A DNA stretch of 64,000 nt, from contig NZ_CP051154.1 of the NCBI RefSeq assembly GCF_012317045.1, forward strand, positions 2,976,001-3,040,000. Direction: 5' to 3'. Under the pieces are notes generated by a model that saw only the letters and a program-made list of their open reading frames with translations, did not search any database and had not been told where the DNA came from. Both the position numbers and the translations under genes were made by a program. This document shows positions 31,830 through 40,746 of this stretch, one piece after another (position 1 is the first letter of the stretch; each line of letters starts with the position of its first letter). The stretch comes from Leifsonia sp. PS1209 (GTDB taxonomy: Bacteria > Actinomycetota > Actinomycetes > Actinomycetales > Microbacteriaceae).

Positions 31830-34016
31830 ATGCCCCCCGTCACCGAACAGTCGGACTCCGACCTCGTCGAGCTGACCAGGGGCGGCAACCGGGAGGCATT
31901 CGCCGAACTGTGGAGACGGCACGCCCGCGCGGCCATGACGGTCGCACGCTCCCACACCTCCACGTTCGACGCCGACGACCTCGTCTCCGAGGCGTACGCC
32001 AAGATCTACCGCGCCATCGCGGCGGGCGGCGGCCCCACCACCGCGTTTCGCGCGTACCTCTTCAGCACCGTCCGCAACATCGCCGCGTCGTGGGGGCGGG
32101 CCAGGCACGAGACGGCATTCGACGAGATGGAGTCCGTCGAAGACCCCGCCTTCAGCGAGGCTGCAACGATGGAGGCACTCGACCGATCTCTCACCGCGAA
32201 GGCATTCCACACGCTGCCGAGCCGCTGGCAGGAGGTGCTCTGGTACTGCGAGGTCGAGAGCATGACGCCGCAGCAGGTCGCGCCGCTGTTCGGGATGACG
32301 CCCAACGCGGTCGCCGCCCTCGCTTACCGCGCACGCGAGGGGCTGCGTCAGGCCTGGGTGCAGGCGCACCTCGCCTCGACGGCCGAGGGCTCCGAGTGCC
32401 GCTGGACCACCGAACGCCTCGGCGCATACGCTCGCCACGGCCTCGGCAAGCGAGACACGGCAGCAGTGGATGCGCACCTCGCGGAGTGCGCGCGCTGCAG
32501 CATCGTCGCCTCCGAGGCGTCCGAGGTCGGGTCGCGCCTCTCCCTGGTGCTGCTGCCGCTCACACTCGGCATCGGCGGCGCCGCCGCGTACGCGGCGTGG
32601 ATGCAGTCCGGGGCGAACGCGGTCAGCTACGCCATCGGCGAGTCCGGCGCGGTGATGCCGGGCTCGGCGGCACCCGGTGCTGGCGGCGCGGGCTCGGGAA
32701 GCGCAGGCGGCTCGGGCTCGGGCGCCGCGACTGCGGCTCCCGCAACCGCCACCGCGGCGGCCGGCACCGGAAGCACCGTCGGCATCGGCCTGACCATCGG
32801 CGGCCTGCTCGTCGCCGCGGCTGTCGCCGCCGGGTTCGTCTTCGGCCCCCAGCTGTTCCCGCAGCGGCCCGCGTCGGTCACGGCCAGCCAGCAGCAGCCG
32901 GACACCGGCGCAGCGACCGCGCCGCCCGTCCCCGCCCCGGCGGCGCCGCTCGCCGCCGATCCTGCTCCCGCAGCGCCGGCTCCCTCCGTCCCGGCCCCCG
33001 CCGTGCCCGTCGTCGCGGCGCCGCAACCCGCCGCCCCATCGACCGGCAACCCGCCATCCACAGCCCCGGTCGCCGTCTCCCCCGGCCAGACCGGGACGAC
33101 GCCGACAGAGCCCTCCGGCCCCGGCACACCGGGCACCCCCACCCCCACGACGCCGCCGGCCGCCCCCGCCGTCTCCTCCCCCGCCCAGCAGACCGAGACC
33201 AACGCCGCCACCCTCGCCGCCTCCGGCACCGCAGCACCGGATGCGCGCATCGTCGTCTCCGCGACGCCGGCCACCGCATCGCCGCTCTCCACCGCATCCA
33301 GCACAACCACCGCGTCCACCACCCCCGCGGTCTCCGTCGGCAACACCACCGCCGACCGCACAGGCGCCTGGAGCCTCACGCTCGATCTGTCCTCGCTCAC
33401 CGACGGCGACTGGTCGCTCGGCTTCGTCCAGGCGACGGCGGGCGGCAGCTCCCCCGCGCAGACCACCACCGTGTCGATCGACCGCACGGCCATCGCCCCG
33501 CTGTTCAACGAGCCCGACACCGGCTCCGACACGTACGCCGGGCTCCTCGCACCCATCGTCTCCGGCACCGCAGAGCCCGGGGCGACCGTCGACGTCTACG
33601 ACCGCGGGACGCTGCAGGCCACCGTCACCGCCTCAGCAGACGGCACCTGGGCCACCGATCCGCTCACCGGCGTCCAGCCGGCGTTCGCGATCACCGCGCG
33701 GCAGACCGACCGGCTCGGCAACGTGTCAGCAGTGACCGCGCCCCTCACCGGATCCGTGGCCGTGCCCGCCATCCGGATCACGCCGACGCCCGGCCACTCG
33801 TTCCTGCTCACCGTGGACGGCGCCCCCGGCGCGACCCTCCGGCTGTCCGCCGACGGCAACCGGATGCAGAACCTCGTGCACCTCGACGCATACGGTCACG
33901 CGTCCCAGGGATTCGAATGGGCGCTCGACGACACCCTCCAGCACCGGTTCGGCGTGGCGTACACCGACGGCAGCCGCTACGGCCTGCTCGTCGACCTTCC
34001 TGTCACGCTGTTCTGA
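31830..34016 (+). CDS. ECF sigma factor fused to zinc-finger, membrane helices and Ig-like region
   Basis: 728-residue multidomain protein. Residues about 11-90 are sigma region 2 (DADDLVSEAYAKIYRAI, FRAYLFSTVRNIAASW) and 125-180 region 4 (MTPQQVAPLFGMTPNAVAAL). H216-x3-C220-x2-C223 (HLAECARC) is an anti-sigma-type zinc finger. Hydrophobic helices lie at about 237-257 and 317-339, separated by a Gly/Ser/Ala loop. A long Ala/Pro/Thr linker (340-500) leads to repeated Ig-like or Big-type beta domains. A transcription factor thus appears tethered to the membrane with a large possibly extracytoplasmic domain. Two helices would return the C-terminus to the cytoplasm, so topology is uncertain. ATG at 31830 is the last start before region 2. 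Confidence 0.8.
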   Translation: MPPVTEQSDSDLVELTRGGNREAFAELWRRHARAAMTVARSHTSTFDADDLVSEAYAKIYRAIAAGGGPTTAFRAYLFSTVRNIAASWGRARHETAFDEMESVEDPAFSEAATMEALDRSLTAKAFHTLPSRWQEVLWYCEVESMTPQQVAPLFGMTPNAVAALAYRAREGLRQAWVQAHLASTAEGSECRWTTERLGAYARHGLGKRDTAAVDAHLAECARCSIVASEASEVGSRLSLVLLPLTLGIGGAAAYAAWMQSGANAVSYAIGESGAVMPGSAAPGAGGAGSGSAGGSGSGAATAAPATATAAAGTGSTVGIGLTIGGLLVAAAVAAGFVFGPQLFPQRPASVTASQQQPDTGAATAPPVPAPAAPLAADPAPAAPAPSVPAPAVPVVAAPQPAAPSTGNPPSTAPVAVSPGQTGTTPTEPSGPGTPGTPTPTTPPAAPAVSSPAQQTETNAATLAASGTAAPDARIVVSATPATASPLSTASSTTTASTTPAVSVGNTTADRTGAWSLTLDLSSLTDGDWSLGFVQATAGGSSPAQTTTVSIDRTAIAPLFNEPDTGSDTYAGLLAPIVSGTAEPGATVDVYDRGTLQATVTASADGTWATDPLTGVQPAFAITARQTDRLGNVSAVTAPLTGSVAVPAIRITPTPGHSFLLTVDGAPGATLRLSADGNRMQNLVHLDAYGHASQGFEWALDDTLQHRFGVAYTDGSRYGLLVDLPVTLF

Positions 34017-35271
34017 CGCTCTCCGGCTCGGCAGGCGCATCCACCGGCTGCCGCCTCCTGGTCATCCGCCCGATCACGAGCACCAGCACGAGCGCGACGA
34101 CCAGCAGGCCGATGTAGACGACCGGCAGCACCATCAGGCCGCCCAGGTCGAAGATCATCGCACCGGTCAGAGCGCCGCCACCGATGCCGATGTTGAACGA
34201 CGTCGTGTACAGCGCGCTCGCGGTGTCGCGGAACGCCGCGGACGAGGTGTGGAGCAGCCGCGTCTGCAGCAGGGGAGGCAGCGCGCCGAACGCGAGCCCC
34301 CACACGATGAACGCGATCAGGGCGATCACGGGCTGCCCGGCGAACGCGGCGAGCGCTGCGACGGCGACTCCGGTGACCACCAGCGCGAGGATCAACCCGA
34401 GCTGCGGGCGCGGCCCGAACAGCGAGCCGGCGAGCACCAGCCCGACCGCGCCGGCGATCCCGTAGAAGAACAGCAAGCCGCCGACGTCGCCGGGTGCGAC
34501 GCCCATCGGTCCGGTGAGGAACGGGACGACGAACGTGTAGAACGTGTAGTGCCCGATCATCGTGACGGAGGCCACCAGGCACACCATCACGACCGCGACG
34601 ATGGTCGCGTCCTTCGGGCGGGCCGGGCGTTCGAAGCGCGGCACACCGCGCATCCGGTCGGCGTGGGTGTCGGTCTCACGCTCCACCGTCGGCAGCAGCT
34701 TCCACACCAGCAGCGCACCGACCAGCATCAGGACGGCGAGGAAGGCGAACGACAGCCGCCAGCCGAACAGGTGACCGGCGAACGTGCCGAGCGGCACACC
34801 GAAGACGAACGCGAGCGTGCCTCCGCCGAGCGTGATCGACACGGCCCTGCCGATCTGCTCCTTCGGCACGAGGTGACCGGCGTACGCGCCGACGATCGAC
34901 CAGAACAGACCGTGGGCGACACCGCCCAGGATGCGCGAGGCGACCACGAACCCGTAGTCCGGCGCGATGGCCGTCAGCACGTTCGACAGGCCGAGGGCGA
35001 TCAGGATGCCGACGATCATGGCGTGCCGTGGCCAGCGCTTGGTCAGCGCGGTGAGCGGCGTGCTCGTGATCACCACGGTGAACGCGAAGAACGTGACAAG
35101 CAGCCCGATCTGCGCTTCGCTCACGCCGAGCGACGAGCTCATGTCGGGCAGCAGCCCGGTGGGGATCATCTCGCTGGTGACGGACAGGAAGACGGCTGCG
35201 GCGAGCGCGAGCAGTCCCGCCCAGGGGAATTTCGGTGAGGTTTTCATTGGCGACGTTGAAGTGGCAGACAT
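34003..35271 (-). CDS. MFS drug/sugar efflux transporter (DHA1 type)
   Basis: 422-residue major facilitator with 12 predicted helices and the AraJ/Bcr-like motif A region LTALTKRWPRHAMIVG after helix 2. Helix 5 region has GVPLGTFAGHLFGWR, typical of proton-driven DHA1 exporters. The ATG at 35271 is used; an internal ATG at 35247 is a possible alternative, and no good ribosome binding site marks either. Its 3' end overlaps the convergent sigma gene by 14 bases. Substrate unknown; sugars, arabinose-like compounds or drugs are typical. Confidence 0.88.
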   Translation of the reverse strand: MSATSTSPMKTSPKFPWAGLLALAAAVFLSVTSEMIPTGLLPDMSSSLGVSEAQIGLLVTFFAFTVVITSTPLTALTKRWPRHAMIVGILIALGLSNVLTAIAPDYGFVVASRILGGVAHGLFWSIVGAYAGHLVPKEQIGRAVSITLGGGTLAFVFGVPLGTFAGHLFGWRLSFAFLAVLMLVGALLVWKLLPTVERETDTHADRMRGVPRFERPARPKDATIVAVVMVCLVASVTMIGHYTFYTFVVPFLTGPMGVAPGDVGGLLFFYGIAGAVGLVLAGSLFGPRPQLGLILALVVTGVAVAALAAFAGQPVIALIAFIVWGLAFGALPPLLQTRLLHTSSAAFRDTASALYTTSFNIGIGGGALTGAMIFDLGGLMVLPVVYIGLLVVALVLVLVIGRMTRRRQPVDAPAEPESVRTA

Positions 35272-35402
35272 GACGAACTGTCCAACGAACGGCGTTCCCC
35301 GCCCCATCCGGTCGCCGGTGCGGCAAGACTTCGGATGGCGGGTCGACTACGCGCCCATGTGCGCGCCCAGGGCCGGTGTTCGACCACCGACCAGAAAGGA
35401 GT

Positions 35403-35951
35403 CTACCCGATCGACGCCAGGATGCTCCGGCTGTCCTCGATCTCGATCAGCGGAGCGTACAGCGCCATAGCGTCGAGAGCTCGCCGATGGTCGGCGTCGG
35501 TCAGCCCGGCGCATCCATCGGCTGCCACGCGGATGTGCACACCCGCGTCCGCCGCCGGCAGCGCGGTGGAGAGCACGCAGCAGTCGGTGGACACGCCGGT
35601 CAGCACGATCTCGGTAGTCCCGCCGAGCGCCGCCTCCAGTCCCGGCCCCCACTTGCCGAACGTGGTCTCGGTGACCACCGCGTCCGCCCGTCCGGCGAAC
35701 GTCGGCACCAGCTCGTAGAGCCTGTCGTCCTCCGGCACGAGCGCGAACGGCCACTGCTCGTAGTACGGCCCCCAGGCACCGACCGGATGCGCCGGGGCCA
35801 CGAACCGCGTGAACACCACCCGTTCCCCGAAGGCGGGGAGCATCGACTCGATCACCGCGGCCGCCTCGGCGAACCGCGGGGTGAACCAGTCGCTGTCCTC
35901 GTCGCCGAACACGCGCTGCATGTCGACGACGACGAGCGTCGGCTCCGTCAC
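35403..35951 (-). CDS. Isochorismatase-family cysteine hydrolase
   Basis: 182-residue hydrolase with the family triad: Asp in VVVDMQRVF, Lys in FGKWGPGLE and Cys in TGVSTDCCVLSTA. Nicotinamidase, N-carbamoyl amidase or ureidoacrylate-type activity are possible. GTG at 35951 overlaps the NCS1 permease stop (GTGA) and has AGGAGGAG upstream, so uptake of a nucleobase, hydantoin or nicotinamide-type compound is probably followed by its hydrolysis. Confidence 0.85.
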   Translation of the reverse strand: MTEPTLVVVDMQRVFGDEDSDWFTPRFAEAAAVIESMLPAFGERVVFTRFVAPAHPVGAWGPYYEQWPFALVPEDDRLYELVPTFAGRADAVVTETTFGKWGPGLEAALGGTTEIVLTGVSTDCCVLSTALPAADAGVHIRVAADGCAGLTDADHRRALDAMALYAPLIEIEDSRSILASIG

Positions 35952-37420
35952 CGCTCCTCCTGGCGGCGGATCGCGCCGCGCGAGAACAGAAGGGTGCCGA
36001 GGAAGCCGATCACGAGTGCGACGAGCACGCCGAGGTTGGCGTAGGCCCAGTCGCCCTGCGCGCCGCCGAGCCCGAACGGCCCGAGCAGATAGCCCTGCCA
36101 GGTGAGCCAGTTCGCCGAGGCGTTCGTGACGAGACCCCAGCCGATCCCCGTCCCGATCACGATGAGGGCGATGGGCAGCCAGCGCACGCTGCCGTACCGG
36201 CCGCGCCTGTCGTAGAGGTCGGCTTCTGCGTAGTCGCGCTTGCGCAGGCTGATGTCGGCCATGAAGATGCCGCACCAGGCAGCGATCGGAACACCGAGGG
36301 TGATCAGGAAACCTTGGAACGGCCCGAGGAAGTCGTTGGCGAAGAACACCACGTAGATCGCGCCGGCGGTCATGATCACCCCGTCGATCCCCGCCGCGAC
36401 GTAGCGCGGCGCCCGGAGCCCGACGCTCAACAGGGCCAGTCCGGACGAGTAGATGTCGAGCACGGCGCCACCGACCAGGCCGAGGACCGCGACGATCACG
36501 AACGGCACCAGGAACCAGGTCGGCAGCAGGGAGGCGAGCGCACCGATCGGGTCCGCGGCGATGGCCGTGCTGAGCTTCTCCGACGAGCCGGCGAGCAGGA
36601 TCCCGAACACCAGCAGGATGACGGGAGCCAGCGACGAGCCGAACGTCGTCCAGCCGACGACGCCGGAACTGCGCGCCGAACGCGGCAGATAGCGGGAGTA
36701 GTCCGCGGCGGCGTTCACCCAGCCCAGCCCGAACCCGGTCAGCATGAAGACGAAACCGCCGATCACGTGCGGGAGGTCGCCGGCGGGCAGCGCGGAGACG
36801 GCGCCGAGGTCGATGTGGCCGAGCACCAGGATGATGTAGAGCACGGTGAGCACGCCGGTGACGATGGTGATGATCATCTGCATGCGCATGATGAGGTGGA
36901 AGCCGATCACACCGCCGGCGATGATGAGCGCGGCCACGACGATGAGCGCCACCACCTTCGTGGCGACACCGCCCTCCCAGCCGAGCTGCGTTAACACCGT
37001 CGCCGTCGCCAGCACGGCGAGCGCGGTGAGCACGGTCTCCCAGCCGACCGTGAGCAGCCAGGACAGCACGGACGGCACCCTGTTGCCTTCGACGCCGAAC
37101 ATCGCGCGGCTGAGCACCATCGTCGGCGCAGAGCCGCGCTTGCCTGCGAGCGCGATGAACCCGCAGAACAGGAACGAGATCACGATGCCGACGATCCCGA
37201 CGATCGTCGCCTGCCAGAACGAGATGCCGAAGCCGAGCAGGAACGAGCCGTAGCTGAGGCCGAACACCGAGACGTTCGCACCGAACCACGGCCAGAATAG
37301 ATCACGCGGACGGCCCCGGCGTTCGCTCTCCTGGATGGTGTTGAGCCCGTTCAGCTCGACCCCGAGGCCGGTGGCCGGTGTCGTCGGGACGTCCGGGGTG
37401 TGCTCGCCCGTAGTGGTCAT
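35948..37420 (-). CDS. NCS1-family nucleobase/allantoin-type permease
   Basis: 490-residue membrane protein with about 12 helices of the purine-cytosine permease family. Characteristic are RRGRPRDLFWPWFGANVSVF at the start of helix 1, GKRGSAPTMVLSRAMFG, and NAAADYSRYLP. Start ATG 37420 is chosen over an upstream start because the family begins near this point. It is the first gene of a two-gene operon with the isochorismatase-like hydrolase. Substrate not assignable beyond the family (cytosine, purines, hydantoins, pyridoxine). Confidence 0.9.
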   Translation of the reverse strand: MTTTGEHTPDVPTTPATGLGVELNGLNTIQESERRGRPRDLFWPWFGANVSVFGLSYGSFLLGFGISFWQATIVGIVGIVISFLFCGFIALAGKRGSAPTMVLSRAMFGVEGNRVPSVLSWLLTVGWETVLTALAVLATATVLTQLGWEGGVATKVVALIVVAALIIAGGVIGFHLIMRMQMIITIVTGVLTVLYIILVLGHIDLGAVSALPAGDLPHVIGGFVFMLTGFGLGWVNAAADYSRYLPRSARSSGVVGWTTFGSSLAPVILLVFGILLAGSSEKLSTAIAADPIGALASLLPTWFLVPFVIVAVLGLVGGAVLDIYSSGLALLSVGLRAPRYVAAGIDGVIMTAGAIYVVFFANDFLGPFQGFLITLGVPIAAWCGIFMADISLRKRDYAEADLYDRRGRYGSVRWLPIALIVIGTGIGWGLVTNASANWLTWQGYLLGPFGLGGAQGDWAYANLGVLVALVIGFLGTLLFSRGAIRRQEER

Positions 37421-37499
37421 GCACCGATCCAACTTCACGTCGGTGGCCGCGTCAATGGCTGTGCACCTCCGCGCGTTCGGCAGCGGCCTGCGCAATCGC

Positions 37500-37505
37500 T
37501 AACCT
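37500..37505 (+). promoter_or_regulatory. -10 element for leaderless purU
   Basis: TAACCT, six bases (AACAAG), then the GTG at 37512. AAGG directly abuts the start and cannot act as a ribosome binding site. Confidence 0.55.
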
Positions 37506-37511
37506 AACAAG

Positions 37512-38387
37512 GTGACTCTCTCAGCCCCCGCATCCCCGCAGCCCAACCACTGGGTGCTCACGTTCAGCTGCGCAGACAAGCCGGGCATCGTGCACGCCGT
37601 CAGCGGCGCGATCGTCGCCGCGAGAGGCAACATCACCGAGAGCCAGCAGTTCGCGAGCACGGACACCGGCCGCTTCTTCATGCGCCTCCAGGTCGAGTCC
37701 GCCGCCGACCGCGCCGAGTTCGAGCGCGCTCTCGCTCCCGTCGTCGAGCAGTTCGGGATGCAGCACCGCGTCGACAACGTCGGCCGTCCGCTGCGTACGC
37801 TCGTCCTCGCATCCACTGCGGCGCACTGCCTCAACGACCTGCTGTTCCGCCAGCGCGCTGGCCAGCTGCCGATCGAGATCCCGCTCGTGCTGTCCAACCA
37901 CGGAACCCTGCGCGACCTGGCCGGTTTCTACGGCGTCCCGTTCGAGTCCCGGCCCGTGGCGGATGCGGAGAGCAAGGCCGCGTTCGAGGCGCGCGTGCTC
38001 GAGGCCGTCGAGGAGCACGACATCGAGCTGGTGGTACTGGCCCGCTACATGCAGATCCTCTCCCCCGAGCTGTGCGAGCGCCTGACCGGCCGGGCCATCA
38101 ACATCCACCACTCCTTCCTCCCCGGCTTCAAGGGCGCGAACCCGTACCGTCAGGCGCACGCCCGCGGTGTGAAACTGATCGGCGCCACGGCGCACTTCGT
38201 CACGAGCGACCTCGACGAGGGCCCGATCATCGAGCAGAACGTGGTCAGGGTCGACCACTCGCGCACCGTGCAGGAGCTGGTCGCGATCGGCCAGGACGAG
38301 GAGAGCCGCACGCTGACCCAGGCGGTCAAGTGGTTCGCCGAGGACCGCGTCCTCCTCGACGGCGCTCGCACGATCATCTTCCGCTAG
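37512..38387 (+). CDS. purU: Formyltetrahydrofolate deformylase
   Basis: 291-residue enzyme hydrolysing 10-formyl-THF to formate and THF, balancing the one-carbon pool. An N-terminal ACT domain (VLTFSCADKPGIVHAVSGAI, residues about 14-85) precedes a formyltransferase-like catalytic domain with LVLARYMQILSP, the catalytic histidine in NIHHSFLPGFKGANPY, and TAHFVTSDLDEGPII (catalytic Asp). The start is a GTG with a leaderless-type promoter. Functionally related to folD and glyA at 15.7-18 kb, although not in the same operon. Confidence 0.95.
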   Translation: MTLSAPASPQPNHWVLTFSCADKPGIVHAVSGAIVAARGNITESQQFASTDTGRFFMRLQVESAADRAEFERALAPVVEQFGMQHRVDNVGRPLRTLVLASTAAHCLNDLLFRQRAGQLPIEIPLVLSNHGTLRDLAGFYGVPFESRPVADAESKAAFEARVLEAVEEHDIELVVLARYMQILSPELCERLTGRAINIHHSFLPGFKGANPYRQAHARGVKLIGATAHFVTSDLDEGPIIEQNVVRVDHSRTVQELVAIGQDEESRTLTQAVKWFAEDRVLLDGARTIIFR

Positions 38388-38410
38388 GCGGGCACGGGAT
38401 GCTGCGGCAA

Positions 38411-38416
38411 TAGAAT
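38411..38416 (+). promoter_or_regulatory. -10 element for leaderless DUF2568 gene
   Basis: TAGAAT, then seven bases, then the GTG at 38424. The in-frame ATG at 38415 overlaps this element and is less likely to be the start. Confidence 0.5.
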
Positions 38417-38423
38417 GTATTCC

Positions 38424-38786
38424 GTGACTTCCACGCAGCACCCGCAGAGCGAGACCAGGGTCGGGCCGAACGACGTCCTCCGGTTCGTTCTGGAACTCTT
38501 CGCGATCTTCACCCTCGGCTTCTGGGGCTTCGTTGCCTGGCCGCTGCCGTGGAACATCGTCGTCGGCATCCTCGCTCCGGCCGTCGCCATCGTGCTCTGG
38601 GCGCTGTTCCGCTCGCCGAAGGCCGTGCTGCACGTCGACCCGTTCGTCAAGGCGCTGGTCGAGATCGTCGTGTTCGCGTCGGCCGCCCTGGCCTGGTGGG
38701 ACCTCGGCCAGCCCATCGTCGCCGGAGTGTTCGCGGTCGTCGCGACCGTGAGCGGCATCGTCAACGGACGCAAAGAGTTCTCGTGA
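38424..38786 (+). CDS. DUF2568 (YrdB-like) membrane protein
   Basis: 120-residue membrane protein with four predicted helices. The family pattern FVLELFAIFTLGFWGF near the N-terminus and ALVEIVVFASAALAWWDLG later identify DUF2568/YrdB. Function unknown. Its stop overlaps the second nagA gene (GTGA), so both are probably transcribed from the leaderless promoter at 38411. The pairing with an amino-sugar enzyme may reflect only shared transcription. Confidence 0.8.
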   Translation: MTSTQHPQSETRVGPNDVLRFVLELFAIFTLGFWGFVAWPLPWNIVVGILAPAVAIVLWALFRSPKAVLHVDPFVKALVEIVVFASAALAWWDLGQPIVAGVFAVVATVSGIVNGRKEFS

Positions 38787-39964
38787 CCGGCCTCGTCGTC
38801 CACAACGCCCGCAAAGTGGATGCGGACGGGCTGGTCGACGACTTCTGGCTCGTCGTCGACGGCGACACCATCACTGCCACCGGCTCGGGCACCGGCTGGC
38901 ACAGCGCGGCCCAGGGCGGCGGCCGAGAGGTGGTCGACGCCGGAGGGCACTGGCTCACGCCGGGCTTCATCGACCTGCACTGCCATGGCGGCGGCGGCCA
39001 CCCGTTCGACGACGGTCCGGAGCAGATGCTCGCCGGTCTCGCCACGCACAGAGCGCACGGCACGACACGCTCGCTCGTCTCCCACGTCGCCAACCCACTC
39101 GCCTCACTGCGCGAGAGCCTGTCCATCGTCGCCGACCTCGCGGCCGGCGACCCTCTCGTGCTCGGCTCCCACCTGGAGGGCCCGTTCCTGGCGCCGGAGC
39201 GCCGGGGTGCGCACGACGCCGCCTTCCTGCGTGAGCCGGGCCCCGAGATGGTCGAGGAGCTGATCGGCGCCGCCCGCGGCACGATGCGCGTCGCGACCAT
39301 CGCCCCCGAGCTGCCGAACGCGCTGGAGTCGATCGGTGTGCTCATCGAGGCCGGTGTCGTGGTCGGCGTCGGCCACACGGCGGCCGACTACGCCCAGGCC
39401 ACCCGCGCGTTCGAGGTCGGCGCCCGGCTTCTCACGCACGCGTTCAACGCGATGAACGGCATCCATCACCGCGCGCCCGGCCCCGTCGTGGCCGCGTTCG
39501 AGAACCCCGACGTGACCCTTGAGCTCATCCTCGACGGTCTGCACGTGCATCCATCGGTCGCCAGGCTCGCCTTCGACGAGGCGCGTGGACGCGTCGCCCT
39601 GGTCACCGACGCGATGGCCGCCGCGGGCGCCAGCGACGGTGACTACCGCCTCGGCGGCCTCAACGTCTCCGTGCGCAACGGTCTCGCGGTGCTCTCCGGC
39701 ACGGAGACCATCGCCGGCTCGACGCTCACCCAGGATGTCGCCCTCCGGAACGCCATCACTCTCGCCGGCCTCGAGCCTGTCAAGGCGGTCGAAGCGGTGA
39801 CGCTCACCCCCGCGCGGGTGCTGGGCGACGGCCACCGGTTCGGGCGGCTGCGCGCCGGCTACGCGGCGGACGCCGTGATCCTCGACCACGAGTGGACCGT
39901 CCGCCGCGTCTTCGCGGCCGGCAGCACCATCGCCGACGCAGCCAGCGCAGCCGACGCCCGCTAG
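38783..39964 (+). CDS. nagA: N-acetylglucosamine-6-phosphate deacetylase, copy 2
   Basis: 393-residue amidohydrolase giving GlcN-6-P and acetate. Motifs: IDLHCHGGGG, SHLEGPFLAP, VGHTAADYAQATRAF, THAFNAMNGIHHRAPG and LVTDAMAAAGASDGDY with the catalytic Asp. GTG at 38783 overlaps the DUF2568 stop. Its stop and that of nagB share one CTAG (39961-39964), the two genes converging. With NagB next door this copy is the better candidate for the true GlcNAc pathway. Confidence 0.9.
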   Translation: MTGLVVHNARKVDADGLVDDFWLVVDGDTITATGSGTGWHSAAQGGGREVVDAGGHWLTPGFIDLHCHGGGGHPFDDGPEQMLAGLATHRAHGTTRSLVSHVANPLASLRESLSIVADLAAGDPLVLGSHLEGPFLAPERRGAHDAAFLREPGPEMVEELIGAARGTMRVATIAPELPNALESIGVLIEAGVVVGVGHTAADYAQATRAFEVGARLLTHAFNAMNGIHHRAPGPVVAAFENPDVTLELILDGLHVHPSVARLAFDEARGRVALVTDAMAAAGASDGDYRLGGLNVSVRNGLAVLSGTETIAGSTLTQDVALRNAITLAGLEPVKAVEAVTLTPARVLGDGHRFGRLRAGYAADAVILDHEWTVRRVFAAGSTIADAASAADAR

Positions 39965-40746
39965 AGCTTCTGCCAGGCCGGCTTGTTCGCGTACGCGTAC
40001 CGGTAGTAGTCGATGTTCTTCAGGCGGGACGCCGCAGCCTCGTCGACCAGGACGGTCACGTGCGGGTGCAGCTGGATCGCCGATCCGGGGTTGCTGGCGG
40101 AGACGGGTCCCTCGACGGCACCGGCGACGGCGTCCGCCTTGCCTTCGCCGAAGGCGAGCAGCAGCAGGTGGCGCGCGCGCAGGATGGTCGACAGCCCCTG
40201 CGTGATGCAGTGCATCGGCACGTCCGCCTCGGAGTCGAAGAAGCGCGCGTTGTCTTTGCGCGTCTGCTCGGTGAGCGTCTTCACGCGGGTGATGGAGGCG
40301 AACGACGAGCCAGGCTCGTTGAATCCGATGTGGCCGTCCGTGCCGATGCCGAGGATCTGCACATCCACCCCTCCGGATTCGGCGATCGCCTTCTCGTAGT
40401 CGGCACCGGCGTGCTCGATCGTGTCGATGTTCCCGTTGGGGACGTGGATGAGCGACGGCGTGAGACCGAGCGGCTCCACGACCTCCCTGCTGATCACCGC
40501 GCGGTAGCTCTCCGGGTGGCCGTCCGGGAGCCCGACGTACTCGTCGAGCGCGTACCCGCGGACGTGCGACACGTCGACCCCTGCCGTCTGCACCTTCGCC
40601 GCCAGCGCGCGGTAGAGCGCGAGGGGCGTCGATCCTGTCGCCAGGCCGAGCACGGCATCCGGCTTGGTGGAGATCAGGTCGAGGATGCTCTGCGCAGCGA
40701 GCTCCCCCGCTGCTGCCTGATCGGGGACGACGACGATTTCAGCCAC
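39961..40746 (-). CDS. nagB: Glucosamine-6-phosphate deaminase
   Basis: 261-residue enzyme converting GlcN-6-P to fructose-6-P and ammonia. Family motifs: LGLATGSTPLALYRAL, YALDEYVGLP (catalytic Asp region), ILGIGTDGHIGFNEPGSSF with the catalytic His, and TQGLSTILRARH. The start overlaps the upstream ROK kinase by eight bases, so translation is coupled. It is the last gene of the GlcNAc operon beginning at the binding-protein or ROK repressor gene. Confidence 0.95.
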   Translation of the reverse strand: MAEIVVVPDQAAAGELAAQSILDLISTKPDAVLGLATGSTPLALYRALAAKVQTAGVDVSHVRGYALDEYVGLPDGHPESYRAVISREVVEPLGLTPSLIHVPNGNIDTIEHAGADYEKAIAESGGVDVQILGIGTDGHIGFNEPGSSFASITRVKTLTEQTRKDNARFFDSEADVPMHCITQGLSTILRARHLLLLAFGEGKADAVAGAVEGPVSASNPGSAIQLHPHVTVLVDEAAASRLKNIDYYRYAYANKPAWQKL

